From NCBI RefSeq assembly GCF_000715075.1, contig NC_134097.1, positions 65,443,190-65,507,189 of the forward strand: a stretch of DNA of 64,000 bases. The letters are read 5' to 3'. The notes beneath the pieces are model-generated. The model searched no databases and had not been told where the DNA came from. It was given only the letters and a program-made list of their open reading frames with translations. The DNA is from Nicotiana tabacum (Eukaryota; Streptophyta; Magnoliopsida; Solanales; Solanaceae). This document shows positions 45,725 through 57,231 of this stretch, piece after piece. Every line of letters begins with the position of its first letter. Position 1 is the first letter of the stretch. A program made the position numbers and the translations under genes.

Positions 45725-46698
45725 ATGGCAAATTCAAGTCAACCAAACCAAATCCCTCCTGACCCTAAATCCACTCATTATATGTCTATAAATTATGGTT
45801 CAAGTTTCAAAGATAAATTAGTAGCATGTGAGCATGGTTCCTTAATCAATGTTCTAATAGTTCCTTAATCAATGTTCTAACCCCCATTCTTGACAATTAT
45901 CCATCATTAGCACAGGATCAAGTCAGCCACCAATATTTTCCACTCCTATAGAGGGACACCAAATTCACCTCTCATTGGAAGACCAAAACCATATCTATCA
46001 ACCATGGAGATTCTCAGTCATTATTGAGCTTCATCGCAAAAGAATCCAACATAATCTTCTATAAAGGAAAATTCAAAAAATCTAGAAAATCCATGAAAAT
46101 TTTGCTTTAATTGACCTAGGGGAGGATTATTACATCACTAAGTTCGATTGTGAAGAACATATGTTAAAGGTCCCATACTATGGTCAGTGGTTCATCTTTG
46201 GACATTTCCTCTCAGTCCAAAGATGGAAACCAAACTTTATAACAACGAAAGAAAACAATTCTCTTACAGTTGTTTGGGTTCGATTACCACAATTATCAAT
46301 TGAATTCTATGATGGTATGATTTTAGAGAAAATAGGTAACATCATTGTGATGTTATTAAAAAGAGATGCATGTACATCTTCGACCTTACGAGGCCGCTAT
46401 GGAAGATTATGTATTGAACTTCCAATTGAGGAACCAGTGATACCCTTTATTCACATTGCAAATCATAAACAAATTGTCCAGTACGAGGGTGAAAATTTCC
46501 TCTGCAAAGCTTGTGGGAGGTTATGTCACATATCAACAAAGTACCTATATATAAAATCTACGCTTGTCAGGACACCAACACTACCAAACCATTCTTCTCC
46601 CCAATCCAGTGCCAGCATTGATACCTAAGAAATGAATGAAGCGGTATGGCAAAAAGTCAGTTTTACAAAGAAAAAAAGAGCCAATGGGAGAAAGGATG
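45725..46698 (+). pseudogene. LINE ORF1-like gene (DUF4283-zinc knuckle type), broken
   Basis: The ATG at 45725 begins MANSSQPNQIPPDPKS and SFKDKL, typical of plant L1-type ORF1. After several frame breaks a 155-codon open part (46161-46628) shows the DUF4283-like order: PYYGQWFIFGHFL, RWKPNF, VVWVRLPQLSIEFYD, IGNIIVM, RGRYGRLCIEL, then a zinc knuckle CKACGRLCHISTKY whose last Cys is lost. ORF1 proteins bind the LINE RNA. After a stop at 46626 the frame goes on (EMNEAVWQKVSFTKKKR) until element F cuts it at 46698. ORF2 is not present. Confidence 0.75.
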
Positions 46699-49600
46699 TG
46701 TCACACCTCCTTTTTCCGCACCTGAGGGGTGCGAGGGAGTTTTTTCCAATTAAAGGACAATCGAAAAGGGATTTATTTGTTTATTTCAGAGTCGCCACTT
46801 GGGAGATTTAGGGTGTCCCAAGTCACCAATTTTAATCCCGAATCGAGGAAAAGAATGACTCTATATTACAGTCTGCGTACCAGAAATCCGGATAAGGAAT
46901 TCTGTTAACCCGGGAGAAGGTGTTAGGCATTCCCGAGTTCCGTGGTTCTAGCACGGTCGCTTAACTGTTATATTTGGCTTATTTATCTGATTTTAAATAC
47001 AATATGAAATTATGTGCAAATTTTAATTTTTAAACCGCTTTTATCATTTACTGTTATTTTATAAGACTTGCAACGTTGTGAAAACATATCTCGAGCCACG
47101 TTGCATCAATGCACCCGTGATTGTTGACATATTTCGACTCGGTTGAGATTTGGATTTGGGTCACATAAATGTGCACCCGAGTTAAGGAGAATAAATTATT
47201 AAGACGTGCCTAAAGCAACTAGCGTATTGTTGTTTTGGGTAAGGCCGAAAAATTCGCTAAACGGCCTGTCCCGAATTCTAAGTGTTTTAATATATATATA
47301 TAGTTAGAGGGCCCCGCAGCTGTGTATATTTTTGTTTGACGAGGCTCGTCTCGTTATACTTTTAAAAGGAATTCGCGACGTCATGGATATGCCTCTCGGA
47401 CCACGTCACAATCAATGTACCCGTGATTAGAAATACATTTCGAATCCGTCAAGATTTGGATTTGGGTCACATAAATGTGCACCCGAATTTAAGAAGGTAA
47501 GGTTTATTAAGACGTATCCTAAAAAGACTAACGTGTTGTTATTTTAGGAAGAGGCCGTGAAGGTTCATTAAACGGCCCAATCCAAAATCTAGTCAATGGT
47601 TATGTATTTTATTGAGGGCCCCGGCGATGTATGATTTATTTTGGCGAGGCTCGTCTCATTTTTATTTTTAAAGGATAGACCTATAGTAACTACATTTTTC
47701 TATTACGTTTGTCTCTACTAATGAAAACAATGATCCTACTTAGTTACATGTTTGCAGGTTACTTATAGCGGGATTCGGAAATGCTTAAAAAATCAGGAAC
47801 GAGGCTGCGTGCACAGTCAATTGAATAAATAATCACGGGCCCAAATCTAACCCATGCGCAATAGGCCAGACCTGGGCCACTGCTCGTTCGATGCGGGCCT
47901 GCCTGGGCTGTTTTTGACCGGGGCTCGACCTTCATGAGGTTGAGGCCCTGAATGTGTATTCTTGATCTTAAAACATGGTTTTAAGAGTTATATATAGCAA
48001 TTCATTGGAAAGGAAAGAACTTATTTACAGTGTACGAATTTCATGCTTGGCATACATTACAGGCTTATGCTACACCATTGAACTAAATATGAGATACAAC
48101 CTACTGCCTTGGGCATACTCTCATCACCAACCTATATACACATTCTAGCATTCAACTACCATGCATTGACATTTATAGGCATGAAGACTACCTCTAGTAC
48201 CCAGAACAAAAATGTAAAACTATTACACATTGCATGAATATTTAATGTGACAATCTATGTATAAGAGACATTCTTCAGGATCTTTCATTTGTATTCATGC
48301 TCATTTTTTCCAATTACATTTTTGACAGTGCATTGGTTGTGTACCTGGTATAGAGAGGAAAGAAAGAAAGAGAGTAATCAGTTGAGTAGTATGCAACAAA
48401 CACAGCAGCAACAGATTCACAGCAACAACACAACAACAAACAACCAGCCAATAATGATGAAGCTCAGCAAGGAGTCGAGCAACAAATGAACAATCCCAGA
48501 AAAAGAACAGAGTAGGAAACAACAGCCCAGAATGTTGAATGTAACAGCAACAGAAATCTAATGACCACAAGAAAGCTTGGCAGACAACAAGAAAAGCAAA
48601 ACCCCACAGAAAACCTGATCAAACTGGACTCTTGCAGAGTTTCTTCTAGACAATACTCATTCACAATGTTCTGAAATTTATTTCTGTTTTTCCTTTTCAG
48701 TTTTTCTTACTCCCAAGATCTCTCCGGACTCAAAAAAAATCCACCCCTGTTCTAATGGAAGGTCTGCCTCTTTTATAGCCTAACCTTAACACTTTACAGT
48801 CTGTTTTACAACTCAAAATTGCCCCTCCTCGTTGTTTTTCCACTCACTTCTTTTAAATAAACAAAACTCCCATCAAATCCCTGACATCCCCTCTCTCTTT
48901 TGTTGTTAAAATGTACTAATCACTTGTTTATTTAACCAAAGTATGGGCAGTAGGAATATAATCTGACAGCACATGCTGTCCAATTATTTTAATTCATTAA
49001 AGCTAACCATACACATGCTGCCCACGGTCTAAACCAAATGGCATCGTGTTTTAAAATTAAAGTCTGAATCTGCCATTATAACCTTTCCCCTAGATGTTCT
49101 TTAATTCAATTTGAACAAAATCAATAGGCAATACAATTCAGTTCCTAGTGGGACTCAAATACGGTCACAGCAGAAATAAGCAATACGAATCAAGTTGTTA
49201 CCATTAACGATTGAAACTAATTGACGACATATATCGACTCGACTATATTAATCGTAACACATAACAATCAATCGTTCATATAAACAACACGTATAGAGTC
49301 CCGAATGACTTCAGACAAATTTGTTCAAACACTGGGAACTTATATGAATTAAACTCATTTGACGACTAATCTAATTGATGAGCATGTATATCACAGGGTA
49401 TATTCAGAACACAAACAGAAGACAATTGACCAAATAAAAAGTCCTTTAACAGAGATGGAAGAAATCCGAATGAAAAATAACAAAATAACAAACAAACACA
49501 ACGAAACATGCTGGCAACTTAATTAGAACTAAAACAAAAGAAAGGAAAACTTACCAAAAGAGTTTGAAATCAAAATGACCCAAATCTGACTCAACTTCGA

Positions 49601-50861
49601 ACTCTTGAGGCCGAACAAACTTTAATCAGGGTGTTCTCACATGAGAACACCTTGATTAAGGTCTATTAGACCTCAAACCCTTGTTAAGACCGGCCGGATT
49701 CCAAGGCTATTAGTGTTCTAGGTTTTGGATCTCCAGATCTGAACTTTAGGGAGTTGTGGGTAGATTCGGACCAAACCAAGCTTGGTTTGGTCGCGAGGAA
49801 GGTCAGGGGAGTGTCTGATACAAAGATGGTGAGGTTTAGTATAGATCGAGTTTTGTCTCGAATCTTCAAATCCAGATTCGAGACGATAGGAGGTGATTCG
49901 AGGTTCGTGGTTAGTGGATTCGTGTTCAGGGTGGTTGGATGCTTTAGGGGTGTGAAGGGGGTGGTCACCGGTGTTCGTGCCGCCGGCTTTAGGTGAAAGG
50001 GAAACTAGGGCGGCGTTAGGGTTTGGGGGTTTCAGGGTTCGGGGAAAGAGATGACTGAAGGGGGGGGGGGGGGTTCGGATAGGGGGCGTGGGGTGAAGGG
50101 TTGAGTTTATATATGGTCTAGGGATTTAGATCCTGGCCGTCGGATCAAATGAGGTCTATGGCCAGGATCTATCCACTTAGGGAAGACGGTGTCGTTTGGG
50201 TTTTGGTAGTGGGTGAGGCCGGGTAAGGCTGGATCGGGTCAAAACTGGACGGGTTTAGGGGGAAAGCCGGGGTCCGTTGGATCAAGGGGTTGAAACGGCT
50301 CAGATCAAATGCCTAAGACGACGTCGTTTGGGGTTGAATGAGTGGCTTGATCAAGACCGTTTGTTTGAATCCGATCAACGACTCTAATAAGGCTGCTGAT
50401 ACGGCGTCGTTTGAATCGACGTTTGGGCAGGCCGGATTTGGACTGGGTCTGAGTGCCGTTTTTGGGCCTTTTTTTGTTTCAATTTCTGGGCCCAAATTGA
50501 TTTTAATCCCTCACTCTTTTGCTTTCTTCTTTTTTTTTCTTTTAAACAAAATAAAATAATGAAATTAACATTAACAATAATGTAACATTCCCACACAATT
50601 ATCACGAAAATATTTAAGTAAGTTAAATCACAACCTAGAACGAATGACGCACATATATTTATATTTTTGAATTTTCTTTTAACGACACATATATTTTTTG
50701 TATTTTTGTTTGATAATGACTAGATGCAAAATGGACAGACTCACAAACGACTAACAACACATGTCACGGAAAGATCGAAAAATTGTACAGCGAAGCCATT
50801 TGTCACTATTTTTATTTTCTTTTGGAGCGATTGTCCGTGAAGCAAAAATCACGTGCTTACA
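46699..50861 (-). repeat. 3' LTR of element F
   Basis: 4163 bp on the - strand, TGTAAGCACGTG at 50861 to GTGTGACA at 46699. It includes a TATA box (48770-48777), a G14 run (50060-50073 on the + strand), and a tandem pair of about 300 bp at its end (47090-47330 and 47390-47640, each with GGATTTGGGTCACATAAATG and a GAGGCTCGTCTC phrase). The last 700 bp resemble LTR E; the middle does not. Short ORFs in it are not genes. Confidence 0.88.
48770..48777 (-). promoter_or_regulatory. TATA box of LTR F
   Basis: TATAAAAG on the - strand in GGCTATAAAAGAGGCAG. The sequence after it (CTGTTGCTG-rich) is like that after the TATA box of LTR E, which supports it as the promoter. A second candidate, TATATAAA at 50106-50113, is less likely. 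Confidence 0.5.
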
Positions 50862-53331
50862 GCTGCTCCTCTTTGCACGAAGACACGAAGGGTTTTCACG
50901 CAAAGATAAAGCGAGCGATTTTTGCCCGTCCGAATACTCCGTGTGAAGCATTTTTTGAAAAAGATTTGACCGAACCTTTACTTCAGAGGTTTCCTACATA
51001 TCCTGGGCTGAACAGGAATCAGGTCAATGTAGTTCGGGAAATTTTGGTAGCTGGGACTACCGTGTAACCGTAGTGCTTGCTGTTGTTGTGCGCTGTTGTA
51101 TGCTGCTGTAGGATGCTACTGCTCAACCGATCTCCCTGTTACATTGCTCTAAAAGGAAAAACAAGAAGCTAAGCTAGACTGAGGATCATGAAATCTTATC
51201 CGTCTTCAACTTGTTCTTGTTGCTTTGCTTTCTTGTCGGCTAACACTTTCCTTTCGATGCCTTTATCTTGTGACTTTGGGAGATGATGCTGGTTCTTTGC
51301 TGACGTTTGAATGCCAGTTTTCATCACTTTGCTTGATCCGCTAGGAACATGCCCTCTTCTTCAAGCCTTTCAATTGTTTCTTTGGTGGTATGGCTTTTCA
51401 TCAAAATTGTTATGTTGGGCATGCTATAACGTTCCGAACTGCTTCTTCTGAGACGCGTTCCTTCTTCCTTTTGAATGTGCGCTGCTTTGGCAGACTTCTG
51501 CTTCTTGGCGCTGGGGATTTTATTGTTTCCTGTTTGGGGATCTCTGTTGTACCTTTCCGTCTTCAAGTGGGGTGACTGATTCCAAAATCTAGAGCTAAAA
51601 GTATTCCCGCATTATACTGGTGGGCGACCTAGAACTTAAAAAGTATTCCCGCATTATACTGGTGGGCGACCTAGAACTTAAATGTATTCCCGCATTATAC
51701 TGGTGGGCGACCTAGAACTTAAATATATTCCCGCATTATACTGGTGGGCGACCTAGAACTTAAATGTATTCCCGCATTATACTGGTGGGCGACCTAGAAC
51801 TTAAAAGTATTCCCGCATTATACTGGTGGGCGACCTAGAACTTAAATATATTCCCGCATTATACTGGTGGGCGACCTAGAACTTAAATGTATTCCCGCAT
51901 TATACTGGTGGGCGACCTAGAACTTAAATATATTCCCGCATTATACTGGTGGGCGACCTAGAACTTAAATGTATTCCCGCATTATACTAGTGGGCGACCT
52001 AGAACTTAAAAGTATTAAAATTGCTTCCCCGTTCTTCCAAGAAAATTTTCGACAATCGGCAGAAAATTTTCTGCCCCGGTTTTTGGTGACTTCCCTGGCG
52101 TTGCATCTCGCTGCCATCATTAATCCTTTGTTTTCTTGCAGCAGACAAAGGGATTTAATTAGTTTTTATCGTGGTGGTAGAGGGTGCCTTTCTGGCGGAT
52201 GATTTTCCTTTCTTCTCTTTTCTTGCTCCACGTCCCAATTGATTAGTGGGCAAAGTTGCCTGTTGGGGGCCTCTAGCCTGCTGGGGATTGGCTCTCATTT
52301 AATCCCCTTTTCTGCTTTCTCTTTAAGCATATTCTGTGGGAGTCTGCTTTTAACTCCCGAAACCACTCCCTTTAGGAGCTCACTTCCTCCAAAATTGCCG
52401 GGCATGATCCCTGCGTTGGGTGAATTCCCCTCTGGTTTCTAGTAGTAAGCTTTGAAAAATTCTTTTCAAGACAAATTTGAGGAAGAGAAAATAAAAGCTA
52501 GAGGGAAAAAATCTTTCTGAACCCATATTTGGTGGGGAGAAGAAACTCAAAAGAACTTATCTGGAGCACATGACTGGTCCCCGTGATCATGACGTGCACC
52601 ATAGATTCCCGACCCAGTCTATTTGTATCAATCGATTTGCTGTATGGTCTGACTTGCTGGGGATGATAAATGACTGTCCATTTTGTTGCAAATGTGGTAG
52701 CTTTTGCTGATTCGTCTTGTCGCCTCATAGTGCCCTTCGAGGGGTTTTCACTAATGAGACTCTCTCTTTTCTCTCATCTCCCTGCGCCTTATGGTGCCTG
52801 TGAAGGTTTTCACCAACAAGACTCTCTCATTTCATATCCCTCATCTTACATTGCCTCTCGGTGCCTGCGAAGGTTTTCACCGATAATACTCTCTCATTTT
52901 ATTTCTTTCGAGGAATCGGGGCGTTGTAGATACGACCCTCTCTTCTGGAGATTCCTTTGACTATCAATTCATTCCCAGTCTTACGATCCTTTTCTTTGCT
53001 GGGGATCGGTGTATTATTCTCGGTCTTATTTGCCTGACTCGACATCTCTTGAACATTGATCGGGAGGTCTTTTGGACGTTGACGTTGGTTTTGGTGTGGA
53101 GTTAAAGAAAGGCTATGAATAATTTGAGGGGTGATGTGCTACAACTTTTGGAATCAAACCTTTGTTAGAACTTAAAACATAACCTCTGCCCCAGTTTTCT
53201 TGCTTGGGGAATTTATTTTTTACACTCATGTTGCGCTATGTGCGTTACGCACGCTGTGCCTATTATGTACACTATGTACCTTATGCATCCTATTATCCAC
53301 TATGATGCATACCATGACCGAGCCGTGAGGC
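50862..53331 (-). other. Non-coding 3' region of element F with purine tract
   Basis: The purine tract (GCAAAGAGGAGCAGC on the - strand, 50862-50876) abuts the LTR. Beyond it lie a block like 37335-37562 of E, the 39-bp minisatellite, CCCCAGCA-rich text and a degenerate 65-bp repeat (52735-52900). No gene seen; Ogre-type elements commonly have such a repeat-rich 3' region. Confidence 0.75.
51602..52015. repeat. 39-bp minisatellite, 10 units (element F)
   Basis: Ten near-identical units containing TATTCCCGCATTATACTGG and GGGCGACCTAGAAC, the reverse complement of the array at 36625-37110 in element E. Variation is limited to the A/T-rich joint between units. Confidence 0.92.
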
Positions 53332-53372
53332 GCCTACGTATCCTCTTTGAGGAATCAGGTCAAACGTAGTTC
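53332..53372 (-). other. Module-border hairpin motif A3 (element F)
   Basis: On the - strand GAACTACG...GATACGTAGGC with inner stem CCTC/GAGG and AAA loop, 208 nt after the pol stop. Homologue of N3 in E. Confidence 0.65.
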
Positions 53373-53579
53373 CCACGATTTTATATTCCTTTATTTTTCT
53401 TTCCTTTCTTTTCCATTAGTGATTCCAAAAGAGGGGTATGAAAGAATAACTTAAGGCTCAAAGGGGGAAACAAGGGTTAAAAAGTGTTTGGATAGAAGAA
53501 AGAATTGCCTCCGTCATCTCATTATCCAATAAATGCCAAATACAAACAAATAAACCAAAAATTGCCATAATTAAATAAA

Positions 53580-56540
53580 TCACGCATAATATCGCTTGAC
53601 TGCATCTGAATTGATAGCCATGTCGACACATCTACCTTCGACATCTATCAAACACAAAGCACCGTTGGACAATACTCTGGTCACGATATAAGGCCCTTGC
53701 CAATTTGGGGCGAATTTGCCTTTTGCCTCGACCTGATGTGGGAGGATCTTCTTCAACACCTGCTGCCCTACTTCAAACTTCCTGGGGCGCACCTTCTTAT
53801 TATATGTTCTTGCCATTCTCTTCTGGTACAGTTGACCATGGCACACTGCTGCCAATCTTTTCTCATCAATCAGGCTCAACTGTTCCAATCGAGCTTTGAC
53901 CCATTCATCATCATTAATCCCGGCTTCGGCGACAATTCGGAGGGACGGAATTTCGACCTCCGCTGGTATTACGGCCTCAGTTCCATACACCAACAAATAA
54001 GGAGTTGCGCTTGTGGAAGTTCGGACGGTAGTGCGGTAACCCAACAAAGCAAAGGGTAATTTCTCGTGCCATTGTCTGGACCCTTCCACCATTTTTCGCA
54101 GTATCTTCTTGATATTCTTATTGGCTGCTTCGACTGCTCCATTCGCCTTGGGACGATATGGGGTGGAATTGCGGTGTGTAATCTTGAATTGTTGGCATAC
54201 CTCTCTCATCAAGCTGCTATTAAGATTTGCACCGTTATCCGTGATGATCACTTTTGGGATCCCAAATCTGCAGATGATATGGGAGTGAACAAAGTCCACC
54301 ACTGCCTTCTTGGTTACTGATTTGAAGGTTTTAGCCTCAACCCATTTGGTGAAGTAATCAATGGTCACGAGAATGAACCTATGACCGTTGGATACTGCCG
54401 GCTCGATGGGCCCAATGACATCCATGCCCCATGCCACAAACGGCCAGGGTGCTGACATCGTATGTAACTCTGTTGGCGGAGAATGAATCAAATCTTCATG
54501 TATCTGGCATTGATGGCATTTCCTCACAAAAGTGATGCAATCGTGTTCCATGGTGAGCCAATAACACCCTGTTCGAAGGATCTTTCTTGCCAATACATAT
54601 CCGCTCATGTGTGGCCCACAAACTCCAGCATGTACCTCTGCCATAACCGACGTTGCTTGACTGGCATCTATGCATCTCAACAATCCCAAATCCGGGGTTC
54701 TTTTGTACAATACTCCTCCACTGAGGAAGAAACCGTTCGACAAACGCCGAAGGGCTCTTTTTTGGTCTCCAGAGGCATGTTTTGGATATATCCCCGTTCT
54801 GAGGTATTCCTTGATATCATGAAACCAAGGTTTGCCATCTGCTTCTTCTTCTACGGCATTGCAGTAGGCGTGCTGATCACGGACCTGGATGTGTAGAGGA
54901 TCAACATACATTTTGTCAGGATGGTGCAGCATTGATGCTAAGGTGGCCAAAGCATCCGCAACCTTGTTGTGAACTCTAGGGATGTGTTTGAACTTCACCG
55001 ATCGAAATTGCTTGCTCAGATCATGCAAGCATTGTCGGTATGGTACGAGTTTTAGATCTCGTGTTTCCCATTCTCCCTGAATTTGATGTATCAAGAGGTC
55101 CGAGTCTCCCAAGACCAAGACGTCTTGGACATCCATGTTAGCAGCCAGGCGCAGACCCAGAATGCAAGCCTCATACTCGGCCATATTGTTGGTGCAATAG
55201 AAGCGTAGTTGAGCCGTAACAGGATAATGCCGTCCTGTTTCAGAAATGAGTACTGCTCCTATTCCAACCCCTTTTGCGTTTGCAGCTCCATCGAAGAAAA
55301 GCTTCCAACCTGGTTCCTCAGGTAATTCCAAATCATTCGCATGCATCACCTCTTCGTCAGGAAAATACGTTCTTAAGGGCTCGTATTTTTCATCAACGGG
55401 ATTCTCTGCCAAATGGTCTGCCAGTGCCTGGGCTTTCATGGCCGTCCTCGTTACGTAGATGATATCAAACTCTGTGAGCAGAATTTGCCACTTTGCGAAT
55501 CTTCCCGTGGGCATAGGTTTCTGAAAGATATACTTCAATGGGTCCAAGCGGGATATGAGATAAGTAGTGTATGAAGACAGGTAGTGCTTCAACTTCTGAG
55601 CTACCCAAGTTAGGGCGCAGCATGTTTTCTCGAGTTGAGTGTACTTAACCTCATGCACTGTGAATTTCTTGCTAAGATAGTAGATGGCTTGCTCCTTCCT
55701 TCCCGTGTCATCATGTTGCCCCAGTACACAACCAAATGAATTTTCCAAGACCGTTAGGTAAAGAATTAAGGGCTTCCCGGGCTTAGGCGGGACCAATACG
55801 GGTGGATTAGACAGATACCCTTTGATTTGGTCGAAAGCCTCCTGACACTCTGCCGTCCAACCCACCGCTGCATCCTTTCTCAGCAGCCGAAATATGGGCT
55901 CACAAGTTGCTGTGAGTTGAGCGATGAACCGGCTGATGTAATTGAGTCTACCCAGCAAACTCATTACCTCTGTTTTGTTCCTTGGCGGCGGCAAATCTCG
56001 GATTGATTCAATTTTGGATGGGTCTAGCTCGATCCCCCGTCGACTGACAATGAATCCTAGCAACTTTCCTGATGGGACCCCGAATGCGCATTTGGCCGGG
56101 TTAAGCTTGATATCATACCTCCGGAGTCTTTGGAAATATCTCCTTAGGTCTGCTACATGGTCCTCCTGACGCCAAGATTTGATGATCACATCATCGACGT
56201 ACACTTCGATTTCCTTGTGTATCATGTCATGAAACACAGCAGTCATTGCTCGCATGTACGTTGCCCCGGCGTTCTTTAACCCGAACGGCATTACCCGATA
56301 GCAGTAGGTTCCCCATGGCGTAATAAACGCTGTCTTCTCAGCATCCTCTTCGTCCATTAGGATCTGATGATAACCCGCATAGCAATCCACAAAGGATCCG
56401 ATCTCGCGCCCAGCGCAATTGTCGATCAGGATATGAATGTTGGGTAGCGGAAAATTGTCCTTGGGACTTGCTTTGTTGAGGTTGCAGTAGTCGACGCATA
56501 CCCTGATTTTTCCATCCTTTTTTTGGGACTGGTACCACAT
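53580..56540 (-). CDS. pol: Pol of element F: RT, RNase H, archaeal RNase H, integrase
   Basis: An open stretch of 986 codons. Residues 1-6 are out of frame (homopolymer A7 shift), then comes RT (VDYCNLNKASPKDNFPLP, MPFGLKNAGATY, YVDD at 114-117). A first RNase H follows (about 255-375) whose expected first Asp is not seen (LYLTVLENSFG), so it is probably inactive. The archaeal-type RNase H has D417, E456, D479 and D529. Integrase has H637, H644, C675, C678 and catalytic D707, D768, E804, and ends at YYA. Dual RNase H with the archaeal type before integrase is the hallmark of the Tat lineage. It is the only nearly complete polymerase in the window. Confidence 0.92.
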   Translation of the reverse strand: MWYQSQKKDGKIRVCVDYCNLNKASPKDNFPLPNIHILIDNCAGREIGSFVDCYAGYHQILMDEEDAEKTAFITPWGTYCYRVMPFGLKNAGATYMRAMTAVFHDMIHKEIEVYVDDVIIKSWRQEDHVADLRRYFQRLRRYDIKLNPAKCAFGVPSGKLLGFIVSRRGIELDPSKIESIRDLPPPRNKTEVMSLLGRLNYISRFIAQLTATCEPIFRLLRKDAAVGWTAECQEAFDQIKGYLSNPPVLVPPKPGKPLILYLTVLENSFGCVLGQHDDTGRKEQAIYYLSKKFTVHEVKYTQLEKTCCALTWVAQKLKHYLSSYTTYLISRLDPLKYIFQKPMPTGRFAKWQILLTEFDIIYVTRTAMKAQALADHLAENPVDEKYEPLRTYFPDEEVMHANDLELPEEPGWKLFFDGAANAKGVGIGAVLISETGRHYPVTAQLRFYCTNNMAEYEACILGLRLAANMDVQDVLVLGDSDLLIHQIQGEWETRDLKLVPYRQCLHDLSKQFRSVKFKHIPRVHNKVADALATLASMLHHPDKMYVDPLHIQVRDQHAYCNAVEEEADGKPWFHDIKEYLRTGIYPKHASGDQKRALRRLSNGFFLSGGVLYKRTPDLGLLRCIDASQATSVMAEVHAGVCGPHMSGYVLARKILRTGCYWLTMEHDCITFVRKCHQCQIHEDLIHSPPTELHTMSAPWPFVAWGMDVIGPIEPAVSNGHRFILVTIDYFTKWVEAKTFKSVTKKAVVDFVHSHIICRFGIPKVIITDNGANLNSSLMREVCQQFKITHRNSTPYRPKANGAVEAANKNIKKILRKMVEGSRQWHEKLPFALLGYRTTVRTSTSATPYLLVYGTEAVIPAEVEIPSLRIVAEAGINDDEWVKARLEQLSLIDEKRLAAVCHGQLYQKRMARTYNKKVRPRKFEVGQQVLKKILPHQVEAKGKFAPNWQGPYIVTRVLSNGALCLIDVEGRCVDMAINSDAVKRYYA

Positions 56541-57058
56541 TGGCCAACCACTCGGGATATCGAGTGACCCGAATGACCTTTGCCTGCAACTGCTTAATCA
56601 CCTCTTCTTTGATTTTTACACTTATTTATGTTTTAAATTTCCTTAGTTTTTGCTTGACCGGAGGGTATGCCGGGTTAGTAGGCAATTTGTGAACCACTAA
56701 ATTGGTGCTTAATCCAGGCATATCGTCATAGGACCATGCAAAAACATCTTTGAATTCCATGAGGGTTTTGATCAATTCTTCTCTAACATTCGGCTCAATG
56801 TGGATGCTAATTTTGGTCTCTTGGACGTTATCAGCGTCTCCTAGATTCACAGCCTCAGTGTCATTTAGGTTAGGCTTGGGTTTCTCTTCAAATTGGCACA
56901 GTTCTCGGTTTATCTCTTCGAAGGCTTCCCCTTCGTCACATTCAGATTCATCATCACAAACGACCTCTTGCATCATTGAGTCAGATTCAGATTGATTTAT
57001 TAGACTAGGTCGAAGATCCGCTGTGCATGCCATGTCATTAGGACCAGTAAAAAGAGAA
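56541..57058 (-). pseudogene. N-terminal part of Pol (RT start) of element F, two frameshifts
   Basis: From the predicted splice acceptor the frame reads SLFTGPNDMACTADLRPS, then acidic DDESECDEGEAFEE and the conserved DVFAWSYDDMPGL and PAYPPVKQKLRKF. It is closed at 56626 by a small indel. The next piece (about 56601-56525, IKQLQAKVIRVTRYPEWLANVVPVPKK) is in a second frame, and a one-base expansion of an A run (56517-56523) throws it into the frame of the long pol ORF. These two shifts separate the RT start from the rest. Confidence 0.85.
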
Positions 57059-57231
57059 CTGTTCAGAAAGAAAAAGAACAAAACAAAATTAAAATGGAAC
57101 AAAAGAGAAGAACTTTATTAAACATTGCGGGATAAAAGGGTTCACACTTTTACAAAAACGAAAGTAAAAATTTGGATTACACCCTTGAATAATCCGGACA
57201 AAACAACAAAACATAAATCAAAGCCTACTAC
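57059..57231 (-). other. Predicted 173-nt intron between Gag-Pro and Pol
   Basis: On the - strand the donor TTG|GTAGTAG overlaps the Gag-Pro stop codon (57228-57230), and a pyrimidine-rich TTCTTTTTCTTTCTGAACAG acceptor ends at 57059. Removal would take out the stop and join Gag-Pro in frame to Pol. An intron at this place is known from Ogre elements. Prediction only. Confidence 0.6.

Noticed and set aside
48289..48664. ORFs of 66-89 codons in LTR F
   Set aside because: Gln/Asn or Cys/Leu-rich reading of CAACAA repeats downstream of the LTR TATA box; no family.
50060..50073. G14 run as a G-quadruplex
   Set aside because: A single uninterrupted run is more likely a homopolymer expansion or sequencing-length artefact; no further G-tracts of quadruplex spacing close by on which to rely.
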